The notes beneath the pieces are model-generated. The model saw nothing but the letters and a program-made list of their open reading frames with translations, ran no database searches and was not told the DNA's origin. Shown here in pieces: positions 1 to 6,994 of a DNA stretch of 7,739 nt; within the stretch, counting starts at the first letter, position 1; the number at the start of each line of letters is the position of its first letter. This DNA is from Chitinophagales bacterium. GTDB taxonomy: Bacteria; Bacteroidota; Bacteroidia; Chitinophagales; UBA10324. The stretch is from assembly GCA_013695775.1 (NCBI GenBank), contig JACCZV010000214.1:1-7739 (forward strand), read 5' to 3'. Made by a program: the position numbers and the translations under genes.

Positions 1-126
1 GACAAGCGCTTGTCGCTCAAAACAAAATTGCCAGTTACTGTTGCCGATGATCCGCTGCGTGCCGTCGTGCGGGGTACTGGTATAGCATTAAAAAATATCC
101 ATCGCTTCCCCTTCCTTATGACATGA
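1..126 (+). CDS. mreB: Rod shape-determining protein MreB, 3' end (partial)
   Basis: This is the C-terminal 41 codons of the bacterial actin homologue MreB, whose start lies left of the window. The frame opens at base 1 and ends at a TGA at 124-126. The peptide contains LSLKTKLPVTVADDPLRAVV followed by RGTGIALKNI, which closely matches the end of MreB proteins as I know them. It then finishes FPFLMT. MreB forms ATP-dependent membrane-bound filaments that position the elongation machinery. It is the first gene of the conserved mreB-mreC-mreD-mrdA-rodA order seen here, and mreC begins 81 bases after its stop. The ATP-binding part is not in the window, so its integrity cannot be judged. Confidence 0.94.
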   Translation, partial: DKRLSLKTKLPVTVADDPLRAVVRGTGIALKNIHRFPFLMT

Positions 127-146
127 AACTCTAACCTGACCCCACT

Positions 147-181
147 AATGATCGCTTAGGTATAGTACCAGGTTGATCATT
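147..181 (+). promoter_or_regulatory. Possible two-part hairpin in the mreB-mreC gap
   Basis: A 7-base perfect inverted repeat, AATGATC (147-153) and GATCATT (175-181), encloses a smaller inverted repeat GGTA/TACC (159-162 and 166-169) with a 3-base loop. It sits between the mreB stop and the mreC start. The weak T-rich tail after it (tgctttt) makes a strong intrinsic terminator unlikely. It could be an RNA processing or attenuation site that lets mreB be expressed above mreCD, or simply an AT-rich coincidence. No convincing promoter was found in this gap. Confidence 0.3.
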
Positions 182-207
182 GCTTTTCAATATTTGCTGT
201 TTAGAAA

Positions 208-1041
208 ATGCGTAACATATTCGCTTTCATTTTTCGGTATCATGCCTTTTTTCTGCTTCTGATGCTTGAAACTGTTTGCGTAGCTCTTATGATCCAGAAT
301 AATGGCTTCCATCGGGCTGCATTTTTAAATGTCTCCGATGAATTTGTTGGGAAGAGTTATAAAGTTTATAATGAGGTTACGGATTACATAAGGCTCGGAG
401 AAGAGAATAGGCTGCTGGCTGATGAAAACTCACGACTCAGAAATACATTGCCCAACTCTTATTATGCGGATACCTCCTCCATTAAAACAGTGCGGGACAC
501 CATCCGCCATACCTTATATCATTATATTCCGGCACGCGTAATTCAAACATCTACTAACCGGCTTAATAACTACATCTACATAAATAAGGGCAGGGACCAT
601 GGCATAAAACCGCGCATGGCTGTTATTGGTCCGAATGGTGTAGTTGGCATTGTAAAAAGCGTTTCTGATCATTTTGCTTCACTCTATTCGATGCTACACT
701 CTCAGGTAACAGTTAGTGCACGCGTAAAGCAAAATGGCAGCAGAGGCACGGTAAAATGGGATGGTAAGAGTCCCTACTATGTTAACCTTGAAGAGATTAC
801 CAGGCAAGAGCAATTGCATCAGCGTGATACAATTTTTACAAGTGGTGTCTCACGGTTGTTTCCAGATAACATTCCCATAGGCATCGTTGAAAGTTTTGAC
901 TTAATAGAGCCGGGCAATTTTTATGATATCCGGGTGATGCTCTCTACCGATTTTAAAAAACTCGATTATGTATATGTGGTAAGTAATATTATGCATGAAG
1001 AAATTGACTCCCTGATCAATAGAACTGAAGATGTACAGTAG
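208..1041 (+). CDS. mreC: Rod shape-determining protein MreC
   Basis: MreC is a bitopic inner-membrane protein whose periplasmic part binds and activates PBP2 and links it to MreB/MreD. The 277-residue product has the family layout. A short N-terminal tail (MRNIFAFIFRYH) precedes a membrane helix at about residues 13-30. A predicted coiled-coil stretch rich in Glu, Asn, Leu and Arg follows at about 45-80. The periplasmic beta domain runs from about 105 to 260. Recognisable family motifs are NKGRDHGIKPRMAVIGPNG (126-144) followed by VVGIV, and SGVSRLFPDNIPIGIV (212-227). The length is normal for the family. The start at 208 is chosen because it places the membrane helix at the usual distance. 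No clear Shine-Dalgarno precedes it, as is common in Bacteroidota. The stop overlaps the mreD start by 11 bases. Confidence 0.96.
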   Translation: MRNIFAFIFRYHAFFLLLMLETVCVALMIQNNGFHRAAFLNVSDEFVGKSYKVYNEVTDYIRLGEENRLLADENSRLRNTLPNSYYADTSSIKTVRDTIRHTLYHYIPARVIQTSTNRLNNYIYINKGRDHGIKPRMAVIGPNGVVGIVKSVSDHFASLYSMLHSQVTVSARVKQNGSRGTVKWDGKSPYYVNLEEITRQEQLHQRDTIFTSGVSRLFPDNIPIGIVESFDLIEPGNFYDIRVMLSTDFKKLDYVYVVSNIMHEEIDSLINRTEDVQ

Positions 1042-1555
1042 AGTCCCGGGGCATATCATCCGATTTATGCTGCTTGTATTTGCGCAGGTGATGATTCTGA
1101 ACAACGTTCATCTGCACGGACTGTTTAACCCATATATATATCCTTTATTCATATTGCTGCTTCCCTTTGAAACACCCGCATGGTTTCTGTTGTTTCTGGG
1201 ATTTTTTTGTGGCTTCACGGTAGATTTATTTTCAAACTCTATGGGGATGCATGCGGCAGCAACAACATTGCTTGCATTTTTCAGACCTTATATGATAGGC
1301 CTGCTGAAACCGGCAGCCGGATATCAACCGGAAGATAAACCAACCATTTCGAGTATGGGATTTCTATGGTTCGTGACGTATGTTGCATTCCTCATGTTTA
1401 TCCACCATCTTGTTTTTTTCATGATTGAAACATTAAGCTTTCGCCAGATTATATTTGTTATCTCTAAAATTGCTATAAGCACATTAATATCAATAGCTCT
1501 TATAGTTACTATACAGTATCTGTTTTACGGAAAACGTAAGCGCTCTGAGTTATGA
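1031..1555 (+). CDS. mreD: Rod shape-determining protein MreD
   Basis: MreD is a small polytopic inner-membrane protein of the elongasome that works with MreC and influences its activation of PBP2. The 174-residue product is strongly hydrophobic, with about five membrane segments (roughly 10-27, 33-50, 52-72, 112-132 and 143-165). It contains the family signature region near FFCGFTVDLFSNSMGMHAAA (58-77), and the NPYIYPLFILLLPFETP stretch (33-49) is typical of Bacteroidota MreD. It ends in a short basic tail (GKRKRSEL). Its ATG lies inside the last codons of mreC (11-base overlap), so translation is probably coupled to mreC. A 104-base gap separates it from mrdA. Confidence 0.94.
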   Translation: MYSRVPGHIIRFMLLVFAQVMILNNVHLHGLFNPYIYPLFILLLPFETPAWFLLFLGFFCGFTVDLFSNSMGMHAAATTLLAFFRPYMIGLLKPAAGYQPEDKPTISSMGFLWFVTYVAFLMFIHHLVFFMIETLSFRQIIFVISKIAISTLISIALIVTIQYLFYGKRKRSEL

Positions 1556-1581
1556 GTTTTCATATGTGCAATAATATTGGA

Positions 1582-1619
1582 TTTGTGATGAGAGAATCAT
1601 TGGAGCATACGTAATTTTG
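1582..1619 (+). promoter_or_regulatory. Candidate internal promoter for mrdA-rodA (weak)
   Basis: The 104-base gap between mreD and mrdA holds a perfect Bacteroidota -7 box, TAATTTTG (1612-1619). The nearest good TTTG (1582-1585) is 26 bases upstream, longer than the usual spacing of about 19, so the -33 half is poor. If the promoter is used, transcription would start near 1626 and leave a leader of about 34 bases before the mrdA ATG. The size of the gap, compared with the overlaps elsewhere in the cluster, is the other reason to suspect an internal start. Confidence 0.3.
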
Positions 1620-1659
1620 CCAGCTCAGCAGATATATTTTCCATTCACTTTGTGGGTTC

Positions 1660-3483
1660 ATGACTGATTTATTTCAACAGCGACGATACACTTTGCAATA
1701 TGCCATCATTGTAATAGTTGCTATTTACGTCGCCCGCCTCTTTTATATACAGGTGATAGATAAAGATTATAAACAACTGGCAAATGCAAATGTGTTGCGG
1801 CAGGTAACAGTCTTTCCTGCGCGTGGCCTGGTATACGACCGTAATGGTAAGCTGATCATAGACAATCAGAAAGAATATGACCTGTGGGTGATCCCTGGCC
1901 AGGTAAAACATTTAGATACTCTTGGCTTTTGCGATCTGGTAGGAATTAGTGATACACTATTTCGGGAGACATTGACGAAGGCATATCAACATTCTCGTTT
2001 TATTCCATCACTTTTTGTAAAAGGTATTTCGGTAGAAATATATGCAGCCATACAGGATGAGCTCTATCTATTTCCCGGGTTCTATGGCCAGGTACGCAGC
2101 GTTCGTGCTTATCCACATCACTCTGCCGCACACCTATTGGGATACATAAGCGAGGTAACTCCCAAACAGATTGCAAATTCCAATGGCTATTATAGGCAAG
2201 GAGACTATATCGGAACGGGAGGCCTCGAGCAATGGTATGAGCAATCATTACGTGGCGTAAAAGGAACACGGTTCGTGCTTGTAGATGTGCACAACAGGGA
2301 ACAGGGCAGCTTTAACGCCGGAGAATTTGACACTGCGGCCATACCCGGTAAAAACATCATAAGCACCCTTGATATCGATCTTCAACAATATGGAGAATTG
2401 CTGATGCAGGGTAAAACAGGAAGCATAGTTGCCATTGAGCCGCGAACAGGAGAGATTCTGTGCATGGTAAGCAGTCCGGCTTATGACCCATCACTGCTCA
2501 CCGGCCAAAACAGAGGAAAGAATTTTCGGGCCTTGCTCGTTGACACCCTCAACCCATTATTCGTAAGGCCTCTAAAAGCCGCTTATCCCCCCGGTTCCAC
2601 ATATAAACCTACACTGGCACTGGTTGGATTACAGCAGGGTGCTATACATGAAAACAGTACTTATGCCTGCCCTGGTGCATATTATTCTGGTAATCTGAGG
2701 GTGAAATGTGGTCATTCCGGATTTGTAGATGATCTTCCGCAAGCCATCCAGCATTCATGCAATAGCTTTTTCTGCAGCTTTTTCAGAAAAACTATAGATC
2801 AGGATTCTTTAAGATCTGTTGCAAAAGGCCTTGATGACTGGAAAGCGATGCTTGCAACCTTCCGTATTGGAGAAAAAACGGGGATTGACTTACCTAACGA
2901 GGGCTATGGGTTTGTTCCGAGCTCAAAATATTATAATAAGCTCTATGGAGAAAAAGGATGGAGCTCACTGACGGTTGTGTCTCTCGGTATAGGACAGGGT
3001 GAAATAGGAGAAACACCATTACAGATGGCCAATGTAACCACGGCCATCGCTAACCGTGGTTACTTCTACACTCCCCATGTAGCACGGCAGGTTGTCGGTG
3101 AAGATTCCTCAACCGCTAAATTTAAAGTACGAAAGGTAATACCTATCAGCCGATATAATTTTGATGTGGTAGTGCAGGGATTGAAGCAGGTTGTGGAATC
3201 CGGAACGGCGGCGGGGTCAAAGATTCCGGGAAACACAATGGCCGGAAAAACGGGAACAGCAGAAAATCCACATGGCAATGATCATTCACTATTCGTAGCT
3301 TTTGCTCCTGCCGATAATCCTAAAATTGCCATCGCAGTAATAGTAGAAAATGCCGGTTGGGGTGCCTCTTATGGAGCTCCTATCGCGAGCCTTATGATGG
3401 AGAAATTTCTCAACGATACCATCTCAGCAGCCCGCAAACCTGTGGAGACAAGAATGATAGAAGCTAAATTGGCTATGAAATGA
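1660..3483 (+). CDS. mrdA: Penicillin-binding protein 2, elongation-specific transpeptidase
   Basis: PBP2 is the class B penicillin-binding protein that cross-links peptides in side-wall peptidoglycan, working with RodA and activated by MreC. The 607-residue product has an N-terminal membrane anchor (about 12-31). The pedestal/dimerisation domain begins with ARGLVYDRNG (54-63) and contains the HLLGYISEV region (158-166). The C-terminal transpeptidase domain carries all three active-site motifs: STYK with nucleophile Ser313, SCN at 366-368, and KTGT at 530-533. PPGSTYKP is the classical PBP2/FtsI context. Cys337, Cys350, His352 and Cys367 lie close to the active site and may bind a metal (see findings). 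Length is normal and nothing is broken. Its TGA overlaps the rodA ATG by 4 bases. It would be a beta-lactam target. Confidence 0.97.
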   Translation: MTDLFQQRRYTLQYAIIVIVAIYVARLFYIQVIDKDYKQLANANVLRQVTVFPARGLVYDRNGKLIIDNQKEYDLWVIPGQVKHLDTLGFCDLVGISDTLFRETLTKAYQHSRFIPSLFVKGISVEIYAAIQDELYLFPGFYGQVRSVRAYPHHSAAHLLGYISEVTPKQIANSNGYYRQGDYIGTGGLEQWYEQSLRGVKGTRFVLVDVHNREQGSFNAGEFDTAAIPGKNIISTLDIDLQQYGELLMQGKTGSIVAIEPRTGEILCMVSSPAYDPSLLTGQNRGKNFRALLVDTLNPLFVRPLKAAYPPGSTYKPTLALVGLQQGAIHENSTYACPGAYYSGNLRVKCGHSGFVDDLPQAIQHSCNSFFCSFFRKTIDQDSLRSVAKGLDDWKAMLATFRIGEKTGIDLPNEGYGFVPSSKYYNKLYGEKGWSSLTVVSLGIGQGEIGETPLQMANVTTAIANRGYFYTPHVARQVVGEDSSTAKFKVRKVIPISRYNFDVVVQGLKQVVESGTAAGSKIPGNTMAGKTGTAENPHGNDHSLFVAFAPADNPKIAIAVIVENAGWGASYGAPIASLMMEKFLNDTISAARKPVETRMIEAKLAMK

Positions 3484-4748
3484 TGCACCAGCACAACCGC
3501 CCCTTGAACCAGGGGATCGATGGGGTGCTGATATCTCTTTACATAGTGATGGTGCTGATTGGGTGGATCGCTATTTTCGCAGCAACCTACGATGAAACTC
3601 AGCCAAGCATCTTTGATATTGACAGAGCCTACGGACGGCAATTTCTATGGATCATAGGGGGAGCTCTTCTTGCAGGCATCGTGCTGCTTACTGACAGCAA
3701 ATTCTATCCTGCCTTTGCATACATCATCTATGGCACAGTGATGCTTATGGTTTGCGCCGTGTTCCTCTTTGGCACAACTGTGAAGGGTGATAAGAACTGG
3801 TTTGATATAGGAAGCTTTCAGCTTCAGCCCTCCGAGTTTGCGAAGTTCGCGGCCAACCTTGCAATTGCAAAATACCTGAGTGGGCTTACAATAAATATGA
3901 AAGATGTTAAAGTCCGTATTGTCGCAACATTTCTTTTTATGTTTCCCGCAGTGCTCATTGCGTTACAAGGCGATACTGGCTCAGCATTGATCTATATTTC
4001 CTTTTTCCTGGTATTGTTTCGTTTTGGCCTGCCAGCATCTTACCTGGCGATCGGGTTGTATGTGATAGCGCTTTCTATTGTCTCACTCGTTCTTGATAAA
4101 TATATTTTGATCCTCGTGCTTTTGGGCATTGGCGGTGTTCTCCTGTTTTTATCAAGAAAGAACCGTTCGCTTGTCTTCATAATGGTGACTGCCTTTATAT
4201 TATCTTCCGGATACGTTCTTACTACTGATTTTGTATTCAACAGTGTACTCGAACCGCATCAGCAGCAGCGCATCAATGTATTGTTAGGAAAAGAGGTTAA
4301 GGTGAAAGACGCCGATTATAATGTGCGGCAATCAATGATCGCCATTGGATCGGGGGGAGTGCTCGGTAAAGGTTTTTTAAAAGGTACCCTTACGAAATAC
4401 AACTTCGTGCCTGAGCAAAGCACTGATTTCATCTTTTGCACCATTGGTGAGGAATATGGGTTCTGGGGTAGCACCGTTGTCTTGATTCTTTTTCTTGCCA
4501 TGCTGTTACGTATACTGCATATCGCCCAACGGCAGCGATCGCGGTTCTCAATGATTTATGCCTATGGAGTAGCCTCTCTTATTTTTTTCCACCTGCTGAT
4601 CAATGTGGGAATGACGATTGGCCTTATGCCTGTAATAGGTATTCCGCTGCCCTTCATCAGCTATGGCGGGTCTTCATTGTGGTCGTTTACAATTCTGTTG
4701 TTTATCCTTATTAAGCTGGATGGTGACCGGCTTGCAGTTTTAAGATGA
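3480..4748 (+). CDS. rodA: RodA, SEDS-family peptidoglycan glycosyltransferase
   Basis: RodA polymerises glycan strands from lipid II in the elongasome and forms the enzyme pair with PBP2, encoded directly upstream. The 422-residue product is polytopic with about ten membrane helices. Family motifs are present: WFDIGSFQLQPSEFAK (107-122), LQGDTGSAL (162-170), QSMIAIGSGGVLGKGFLKGT (284-303) and MPVIGIPLPFISYGGSS (383-399). Asp316 in PEQSTDFIF (311-319) corresponds to the Asp that is essential in RodA of other bacteria; the alignment was made from memory. The start at 3480 overlaps the mrdA stop as ATGA. A second ATG follows at once (3483), so the true start may be one codon later. A 51-base gap without a convincing hairpin separates its stop from the convergent protease gene. 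Confidence 0.96.
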   Translation: MMHQHNRPLNQGIDGVLISLYIVMVLIGWIAIFAATYDETQPSIFDIDRAYGRQFLWIIGGALLAGIVLLTDSKFYPAFAYIIYGTVMLMVCAVFLFGTTVKGDKNWFDIGSFQLQPSEFAKFAANLAIAKYLSGLTINMKDVKVRIVATFLFMFPAVLIALQGDTGSALIYISFFLVLFRFGLPASYLAIGLYVIALSIVSLVLDKYILILVLLGIGGVLLFLSRKNRSLVFIMVTAFILSSGYVLTTDFVFNSVLEPHQQQRINVLLGKEVKVKDADYNVRQSMIAIGSGGVLGKGFLKGTLTKYNFVPEQSTDFIFCTIGEEYGFWGSTVVLILFLAMLLRILHIAQRQRSRFSMIYAYGVASLIFFHLLINVGMTIGLMPVIGIPLPFISYGGSSLWSFTILLFILIKLDGDRLAVLR

Positions 4749-4799
4749 CGTGCAAATATTTCGGATGAGTTATCGAAGATCAGTTTAATAGATCAATAA

Positions 4800-6392
4800 T
4801 CATTTAGAGGTTATTTTCTCTGCAAGCTTCACAGCTTTATAGGCATTCACTACGCCCCCGGTAACGGAGATCCGTTTCAGCTTTACCTTCTTTATCTTGT
4901 TGGCAGCAGAACCCGGCTCAACGACTTTCTTAGCCATTTTCACTACTGACTTCATCAACACTTCTTTCACCTGTGGCGCTGTAAGTTGTGGAAAGTATGA
5001 ACGGAGCAGGGCAGCAACCCCTGCTGCTACGGGCGACGCCATGCTGGTGCCCTGCAGGTTGCGGTATTTGTTGCCTGGCACGGTTGAATAAATGGAGACA
5101 CCGGGTGCCCAGACATCTACCGTCTTTTTACCGAAGTCAGAAAAAGGTGCAACCTCATTGTTCCATGATGTGGCGCCAACCTCCAGCCAGTTGTTTGGTG
5201 TACTTCCATCTACGAAATCATCGCTCGGATAACGAGGGCTCTTGTCGTTGCTATTGGCATCGTTGCCTGCTGCATGCACCAACAACACGTCTTTCGATTC
5301 TGCATATTTCACTGCTTCATCCACTGCATTCTTGTTATAGGCGTACGCTTTCCCAAAGCTCATGTTCACCACCTTGGCACCATTATCTACGGCATACCTG
5401 ATTCCATTTGCCACATCCTTATCGCGTTCATCACCATCGGGTACCACGCGGATGATCATCAGTTGAGCATGATCAGCGATACCATTCATTCCCACATTGT
5501 TGTTTCGCACCGCCGCAATGATGCCGGCCACATGGGTGCCATGTGTTGCCTCGGGTCCCTGCAGGCTATTGTTTCCATAAAAGCGGTCAGCAACATCATT
5601 ATAGTTGTCCCCTACAATCTCTCGCGGATCATACTCAGGATTGAAATGATATTTCGCAGCTGATTCCACATGCTGAACTCCCTCTCTTATTTCATTCATA
5701 ACCTCTTTTACAGAAGCACCCTCCTTTAATATCGCAATAAGCATCTGTTGGGTTATCAGCGTGCTGTCATTGGCGGATATAAAACCTTCAACCTGGTCGA
5801 GCGTAGGATCTTCGGTACCGATGTCAGCAAGCATTGTTGTTAGTGATTGCAGTATGCCATTATACAATTGATAGTTTTGTCTTGACTCCATTGACTTGGA
5901 TTCATAGTCATTTTTTATGGCGAGATAACGGCTGTACTCTTCTTTTTCCGCTACAGGAACTGCTCCTGCGCTGATGCTCCCATATTTATCGTGAAGCAGC
6001 TTATACAATCTCGTAAGCTCAAAAGTATCATACTGCACATCACCATCTTTCCCTCCAATAAAATTCCAGCCATGCACATCATCGGCGTATCCGTTCTTAT
6101 CGTCGTCAATTCCATTGCCAGCAATCTCTTTAGTGTTTGTCCATAGGGAGGGCGCAATATCTTCATGGGTGATGTCGGTGCCGCCATCAATCACTGCTAC
6201 TACTACAGTTTGAGCAGTGCGGTTCTTCAACAAATCATTGTATGCCTTTTCGGTACCGACGCCGTAGAAGCCATCGGCCTTAGGATCAAGGTTAAACCAG
6301 TCCTGTGGTGGCGACTGACTCCAACCGTAAAGGGAAATAGAAATGCTCAGGAAGAATACCGATACGCTGCGGATCAACAAAGTTCTGTTCAT
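4800..6392 (-). CDS. Secreted subtilisin-like (S8 family) serine protease
   Basis: The 530-residue product has an N-terminal signal peptide (residues 1 to about 25, basic start, hydrophobic core, end near GWSQS) and no lipobox Cys, so it is probably periplasmic or exported. The S8 triad is complete: Asp69 in VAVIDGGTD, His284 in THGTHVAG and Ser450 in GTSMASPVAAG, with the oxyanion Asn377 in HAAGND. An acidic loop, NGIDDDKNGYADDVHGW (93-109), resembles a calcium-binding segment common in Bacteroidota S8 enzymes. About 130-150 residues (roughly 115-255), mostly predicted helical and charged, separate this loop from the His motif, so the Asp-His distance is about 215 residues. No type IX secretion sorting domain is visible at the C-terminus, which ends soon after VTGGVVNAYKAVKLA. 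The gene is monocistronic and convergent with rodA. The substrate cannot be inferred. Confidence 0.95.
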   Translation of the reverse strand: MNRTLLIRSVSVFFLSISISLYGWSQSPPQDWFNLDPKADGFYGVGTEKAYNDLLKNRTAQTVVVAVIDGGTDITHEDIAPSLWTNTKEIAGNGIDDDKNGYADDVHGWNFIGGKDGDVQYDTFELTRLYKLLHDKYGSISAGAVPVAEKEEYSRYLAIKNDYESKSMESRQNYQLYNGILQSLTTMLADIGTEDPTLDQVEGFISANDSTLITQQMLIAILKEGASVKEVMNEIREGVQHVESAAKYHFNPEYDPREIVGDNYNDVADRFYGNNSLQGPEATHGTHVAGIIAAVRNNNVGMNGIADHAQLMIIRVVPDGDERDKDVANGIRYAVDNGAKVVNMSFGKAYAYNKNAVDEAVKYAESKDVLLVHAAGNDANSNDKSPRYPSDDFVDGSTPNNWLEVGATSWNNEVAPFSDFGKKTVDVWAPGVSIYSTVPGNKYRNLQGTSMASPVAAGVAALLRSYFPQLTAPQVKEVLMKSVVKMAKKVVEPGSAANKIKKVKLKRISVTGGVVNAYKAVKLAEKITSK

Positions 6393-6582
6393 GAATTTTA
6401 TTTCTTAGGATTATTTTTTCAGGGTTCGAAAATAAAGATTAATGGCAGAACGGCAATTGGGGTGCTTTCCTTTTTCGACGAGAGGGAGAGAATGGGGGAT
6501 GAATGAAGCGAAGAGGTGTTATTTCCTATAAGAATTTATACTAAATTTCTATCTTCATGAGCACAAATGCTTTATAGGTTCA
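6393..6582. other. Intergenic region between divergent genes; composition boundary
   Basis: This stretch lies between the start of the S8 protease (leftward) and the accessory genes (rightward). It holds the protease promoter candidate and a purine-rich stretch (about 6477-6516). An A+T-rich part follows at about 6520-6556 in which TAAATTTC (6542-6549) is one base off a -7 box, but no TTG/TTTG sits at the right distance upstream. No RNA gene or convincing terminator was seen. From about here rightward the sequence becomes clearly A+T-richer. Confidence 0.5.
6427..6456 (-). promoter_or_regulatory. Candidate Bacteroidota promoter for the S8 protease
   Basis: Read on the minus strand, TTG (6456-6454) is followed by exactly 19 bases and then TATTTTCG (6434-6427). 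The latter differs from the TAnnTTTG -7 consensus at one position. Spacing fits the Bacteroidota primary sigma pattern. Transcription would begin near 6420, giving a leader of about 28 bases before the ATG at 6392. No clear ribosome binding site lies in that A+T-rich leader. This is a pattern match only. Confidence 0.42.
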
Positions 6583-6651
6583 ATGGCGGAATCAATTATC
6601 CATATAATAGATGAGGACAGCGAACAGATACCTGTCGGAAATATGTATTAA
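6583..6651 (+). pseudogene. Short ORF, possible N-terminal remnant of an NA37-type gene
   Basis: A 22-codon frame starts at an ATG at 6583 and reads MAESIIHIIDEDSEQIPVGN before MY and a TAA at 6649-6651. The pattern 'IIHIIDEDSEQIPV' resembles the N-terminal '.AIIHILD..S..PVLS' start of Firmicutes-type nucleoid-associated (NA37) proteins as I remember them. The next ORF, 28 bases downstream in a different frame, matches the C-terminal end of NA37 proteins. Together they could be the two ends of one gene that lost its middle (about 200 codons) and its reading frame. The match is short and from memory, so chance similarity is quite possible. Confidence 0.22.
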
Positions 6652-6742
6652 AAATCGTGTTTTTAATTATTGCGTTGAGAAAATAAAAAACAGGGAGGAT
6701 ATTTCTTTAAGTCACATATCAAGTATGATTGATGAGGACAGC
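6610..6742 (+). repeat. 12-base direct repeat at the NA37-like ORF start
   Basis: GATGAGGACAGC occurs perfectly at 6610-6621 and again at 6731-6742, 121 bases apart. The first copy contains the ATG (6611) of the NA37-like ORF. The second lies inside that ORF and encodes DEDS. The first copy also encodes DEDS, but in the frame of the short upstream ORF. An 8-base piece (GATGAGGA) recurs at 6977-6984. Microhomology left by rearrangement is one explanation; similar acidic codon runs are another. Confidence 0.5.
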
Positions 6743-6988
6743 CCTGATGCTTTTCAAAAGTTTGCAGCGAGCGAAAAATATGCTGTGAGTGCTTATGTGA
6801 AAGGTCACAAACAAACCTTGAAAAGTTTGAAATTCTATGTTTACAGAAGCACGAAACTTACCATTGAGTTTGATAGCTCACTTATAAACGAAAGTATTTT
6901 CTACAATGCAAATAAAAATGAGTTAAGAATTAAAAATGTGCCTGACGAGCTAAGAAAGCAACTCAATAACAGTGAAGATGAGGAATAG
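6611..6988 (+). CDS. C-terminal part of a nucleoid-associated protein (NA37/YejK/NdpA-like), probably truncated
   Basis: The 125-residue product resembles only the last third of the NA37 family, whose E. coli member YejK (about 335 residues) is a nucleoid-associated protein. The matching features, recalled from memory, are NRVFNYCVEK (15-24; YejK has a similar 'VYSYCNEQ'), then the acidic PDAFQKFAA (45-53), LTIEFDSSLINESIFYNANK (83-102; YejK 'LTINFDAMLLGERIFWDP') and ELRIKNVPDELRKQL (104-118; YejK 'TLTIKGTPPNLRDQL'). About 200 N-terminal residues are missing. An in-frame TAG at 6608-6610 sits directly before the ATG, so this frame cannot extend upstream. It may be a decayed gene or a stand-alone C-terminal domain. 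Its stop lies 6 bases before the next gene, implying an operon. It is A+T-rich compared with the mre/rod genes. The family resemblance is fairly firm; functionality is uncertain. Confidence 0.6.
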   Translation: MRTANRYLSEICIKNRVFNYCVEKIKNREDISLSHISSMIDEDSPDAFQKFAASEKYAVSAYVKGHKQTLKSLKFYVYRSTKLTIEFDSSLINESIFYNANKNELRIKNVPDELRKQLNNSEDEE

Positions 6989-6994
6989 GAAATT

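Noticed and set aside
4749..4799. Possible bidirectional terminator between rodA and the convergent protease gene.
   Set aside because: Only very short matches exist (GATC/GATC and the AAATATTT palindrome), with no stable stem followed by a T run on either strand.
5274..5663. Plus-strand open frames of 129-137 codons opposite the S8 protease.
   Set aside because: They lie antisense inside a gene with a complete catalytic triad and signal peptide, and their peptides are rich in His and Cys with no family resemblance, as expected of shadow frames.
6165..6506. Plus-strand 113-codon frame running across the protease start into the intergenic region.
   Set aside because: Most of it is antisense to the signal peptide and Asp region of the protease; no family resemblance and no start signal.
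6477..6516. Purine-rich stretch in the intergenic region, considered as a structural or regulatory element.
   Set aside because: It has no repeat unit or symmetry and is interrupted by pyrimidines; nothing specific can be supported.
6542..6556. Promoter for the NA37-like/unknown gene pair (TAAATTTC, TATCTTCA).
   Set aside because: Each candidate -7 box has a mismatch and there is no TTG/TTTG at a suitable distance upstream.
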